From assembly GCA_025363655.1 (NCBI GenBank), contig JANYDK010000003.1, positions 1 through 61,078 on the forward strand: a stretch of 61,078 nt of DNA, read 5' to 3'. The position numbers were made by a program, and so were the translations under genes. This document shows, one piece after another, positions 59,863-61,078 of the stretch; positions within the stretch are counted from its first letter, which is position 1, and the number at the start of each line of letters is the position of its first letter. The stretch comes from Deltaproteobacteria bacterium (GTDB taxonomy: Bacteria; Myxococcota_A; Polyangia; Polyangiales; JADJMO01). The notes beneath the pieces are model-generated. The model had not been told where the DNA came from, searched no databases, and was given only the letters and a program-made list of their open reading frames with translations.

Positions 59863-61078
59863 ATGCGCACGCATCTTCGCTCCTCCATCGCTTTTGTCGC
59901 CGTGGTCTCCCTCGCCGGATTTTCGGCGTGCTCGTCGAACAAGGAGCCGAGCGAGGAGCTGGGGAAACAGCAGCAAGCGCTGCCTTCGACGGGGCTGGTG
60001 ATTAGCCAGGTGTATGGCGGTGGAGGTTCTGGCACGGCCACGTTGGCCAACGACTACGTCGAGCTGTTCAATCGCGGAGGCAGCGACGTCAGCCTCAACG
60101 GGCTCTCCTTGCAGTACGGCAGCGCGACGGGCAATTTCGGCGCGGTCGCAACCAACGTCTTCCTCCTCCCAAACGTCGTCGTGCCGGCAGGGCGCTACTA
60201 CCTCATCCGGATGTCGACGACCGACGCTGGAGGCGGCGGAGCTCCGACGGAAGACACCGTCGGAAGCTTGAACCTCTCGGCAACGGCTGGGAAGGTCGCG
60301 CTCGTCAATGGAGGAACGGCGCTCGGCTGCGGCGGCACCGGAGCTCGATGCAATGCTTTCGCTGACGCTGCGGCCGCCGCGAGCATCATCGACATGGTCG
60401 GCTATGGAAGCACCGCAACCGATTTCGAGGGGTCGGGCGTAGCGATCGCCCCGAGCGCTTTGACGTCGATCTTGCGAAAAACGGCTGGCTGTATGGACAC
60501 CGACGACAACACAGCCGACTTCGAGGTCGGCCTCACGGGCATCATTCCGCTTCGCAACAGCGCGACGCCGGCCAACCTTTGTACGACTGCTGATGCTGGC
60601 GCGGACACCGCCGACGCGCTCGTACTCGATACCGCTGACGTGCTCGGAGCGGACACCGGCGACGCGGGCACGAGTGACACGGGCGACGGCGGCGCCACCG
60701 CCGACACGGGCGATTCCACTGCAGATGTCGTCGCCGACACGGGTACGGACGCGGGCAGCGACGCGAGCGGCTCGGACGCGGATGCCGCGAAGAGCGACAC
60801 CGGAACGGACACGGGAACTGCTACGGACACCGGGACGGCAGCCGACACCGGGGCTGCGGCCGACACGGGGACCAGCGGCGGCGACACGGCCACGGGTGCC
60901 GACACCGGCACGAAGACCGACTCCGGCAGCACGGCCGACACCGGCTCGACTGGCGCGGACACCGGAACGAGCGGCGCCGACAGCACGCCGGCCGAGGACG
61001 GTGGAAGCAACGGACCGACCGCGGAAGGAAGCGGGTGCGCGTCGTGCACCGTGCCGCAGTCGTCGACGCGGAGCGCGA
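59863..61078 (+). CDS. lamin-tail-domain surface lipoprotein with Asp-Thr-Gly repeat tail (partial at window edge)
   Basis: ATG directly follows AGAGGAGG. The frame is open to the window end (405 codons seen). Signal ends FSACS (Cys24). Residues about 45-170 form a lamin-tail domain (LVISQVYGGGGSG, DYVELFNRGGSDVSLNGLSLQYGS, VVPAGRYYLIRMS). From about residue 245 the sequence is a long low-complexity tail of Ala-Asp-Thr-Gly units. The last visible residues, GSGCASCTVPQ, resemble the start of a MYXO-CTERM sorting signal, which would continue beyond the window. Confidence 0.85.
   Translation, partial: MRTHLRSSIAFVAVVSLAGFSACSSNKEPSEELGKQQQALPSTGLVISQVYGGGGSGTATLANDYVELFNRGGSDVSLNGLSLQYGSATGNFGAVATNVFLLPNVVVPAGRYYLIRMSTTDAGGGGAPTEDTVGSLNLSATAGKVALVNGGTALGCGGTGARCNAFADAAAAASIIDMVGYGSTATDFEGSGVAIAPSALTSILRKTAGCMDTDDNTADFEVGLTGIIPLRNSATPANLCTTADAGADTADALVLDTADVLGADTGDAGTSDTGDGGATADTGDSTADVVADTGTDAGSDASGSDADAAKSDTGTDTGTATDTGTAADTGAAADTGTSGGDTATGADTGTKTDSGSTADTGSTGADTGTSGADSTPAEDGGSNGPTAEGSGCASCTVPQSSTRSA
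60591..60995 (+). repeat. imperfect repeats encoding ADTG-type units
   Basis: About 400 bases of GCCGACACGGG-like units encode (A/G/T)-D-T-G repeats of varying length, a probable flexible or glycosylated cell-surface stalk. Units are degenerate rather than identical. Confidence 0.75.

Noticed and set aside
60402-61049. Minus-strand Val/Ser/Pro repeat frame opposite the lamin-tail gene
   Set aside because: It is simply the reverse reading of the Asp-Thr-Gly repeat; the plus frame has a ribosome-binding site, signal and lamin-tail domain.

Overview
The window is GC-rich, densely coded DNA with the habits of a predatory or soil myxobacterium (Myxococcota, probably class Polyangia; this placement is inferred). 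The signs are many short lipoproteins with low-complexity Ala/Ser/Thr/Asp linkers, an AgmX/PglI-type C-terminal domain, a eukaryote-like Ser/Thr kinase and a PP2C phosphatase, a lamin-tail protein with an Asp-Thr-Gly repeat tail, and heavy use of GTG starts and 1-4 base gene overlaps. I see no rRNA, tRNA, CRISPR array or phage genes. The only mobile-element trace is the end of an IS630-like transposase at the left edge.

Layout. 1-9.6 kb: transposase end, an NAD(P)-binding oxidoreductase, exported extensin-like and lipoprotein genes, a LecA-like/cytochrome-motif lipoprotein, a von Willebrand A lipoprotein, a CehA/McbA-type PHP metallohydrolase and a site-2 protease. 9.5-12.4 kb: an orphan SctL/FliH-like stator gene next to rsfS and proA. 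12.5-18.3 kb: two exported proteins, glgB, a zeta-class GST and a membrane PP2C phosphatase. 18.6-36.3 kb: most of the ethylmalonyl-CoA (EMC) pathway in scattered transcription units: 3-hydroxybutyryl-CoA dehydrogenase, meaB plus ethylmalonyl-CoA mutase, crotonyl-CoA carboxylase/reductase, methylsuccinyl-CoA dehydrogenase, mesaconyl-CoA hydratase and the epimerase. A five-gene minus-strand block sits inside this stretch (two lipoproteins, an alpha/beta hydrolase, radical SAM/SPASM enzyme 1, and a zinc-ribbon/AgmX protein). 37-43 kb: exported proteins and an MlaE-type permease. 43.1-45.8 kb: radical SAM/SPASM enzyme 2, followed by three tandem, translationally coupled small proteins that share an N-terminal zinc ribbon and a C-terminal YGCVFPDxACxGxxV peptide. 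45.8-54.9 kb: PDZ-alpha/beta hydrolase, D-2-hydroxyacid dehydrogenase, a YhaN/YhaO-like DNA-repair pair and a Ser/Thr kinase. 54.9-58.6 kb: a sigma factor/FecR-like/envelope-protein operon. 58.7-61 kb: a small helical protein, a carboxylesterase and the truncated lamin-tail protein.

How it fits together. The EMC genes would let the cell assimilate acetyl-CoA (from lipids, polyhydroxybutyrate or amino acids) without a glyoxylate shunt: crotonyl-CoA is reductively carboxylated, isomerised, oxidised and hydrated toward glyoxylate and propionyl-CoA. The malyl/methylmalyl-CoA lyase and propionyl-CoA carboxylase are not in the window. The most interesting candidate system is the radical SAM/SPASM enzyme with its three ribbon-hydrophobic-linker-peptide proteins, which looks like a ribosomally made, post-translationally modified surface peptide system. 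A second copy of the enzyme lies beside a fourth protein with the same ribbon. Several genes lack a Shine-Dalgarno sequence and instead carry a TAnnnT-like hexamer 6-8 bases before the start codon, suggesting frequent leaderless transcription.
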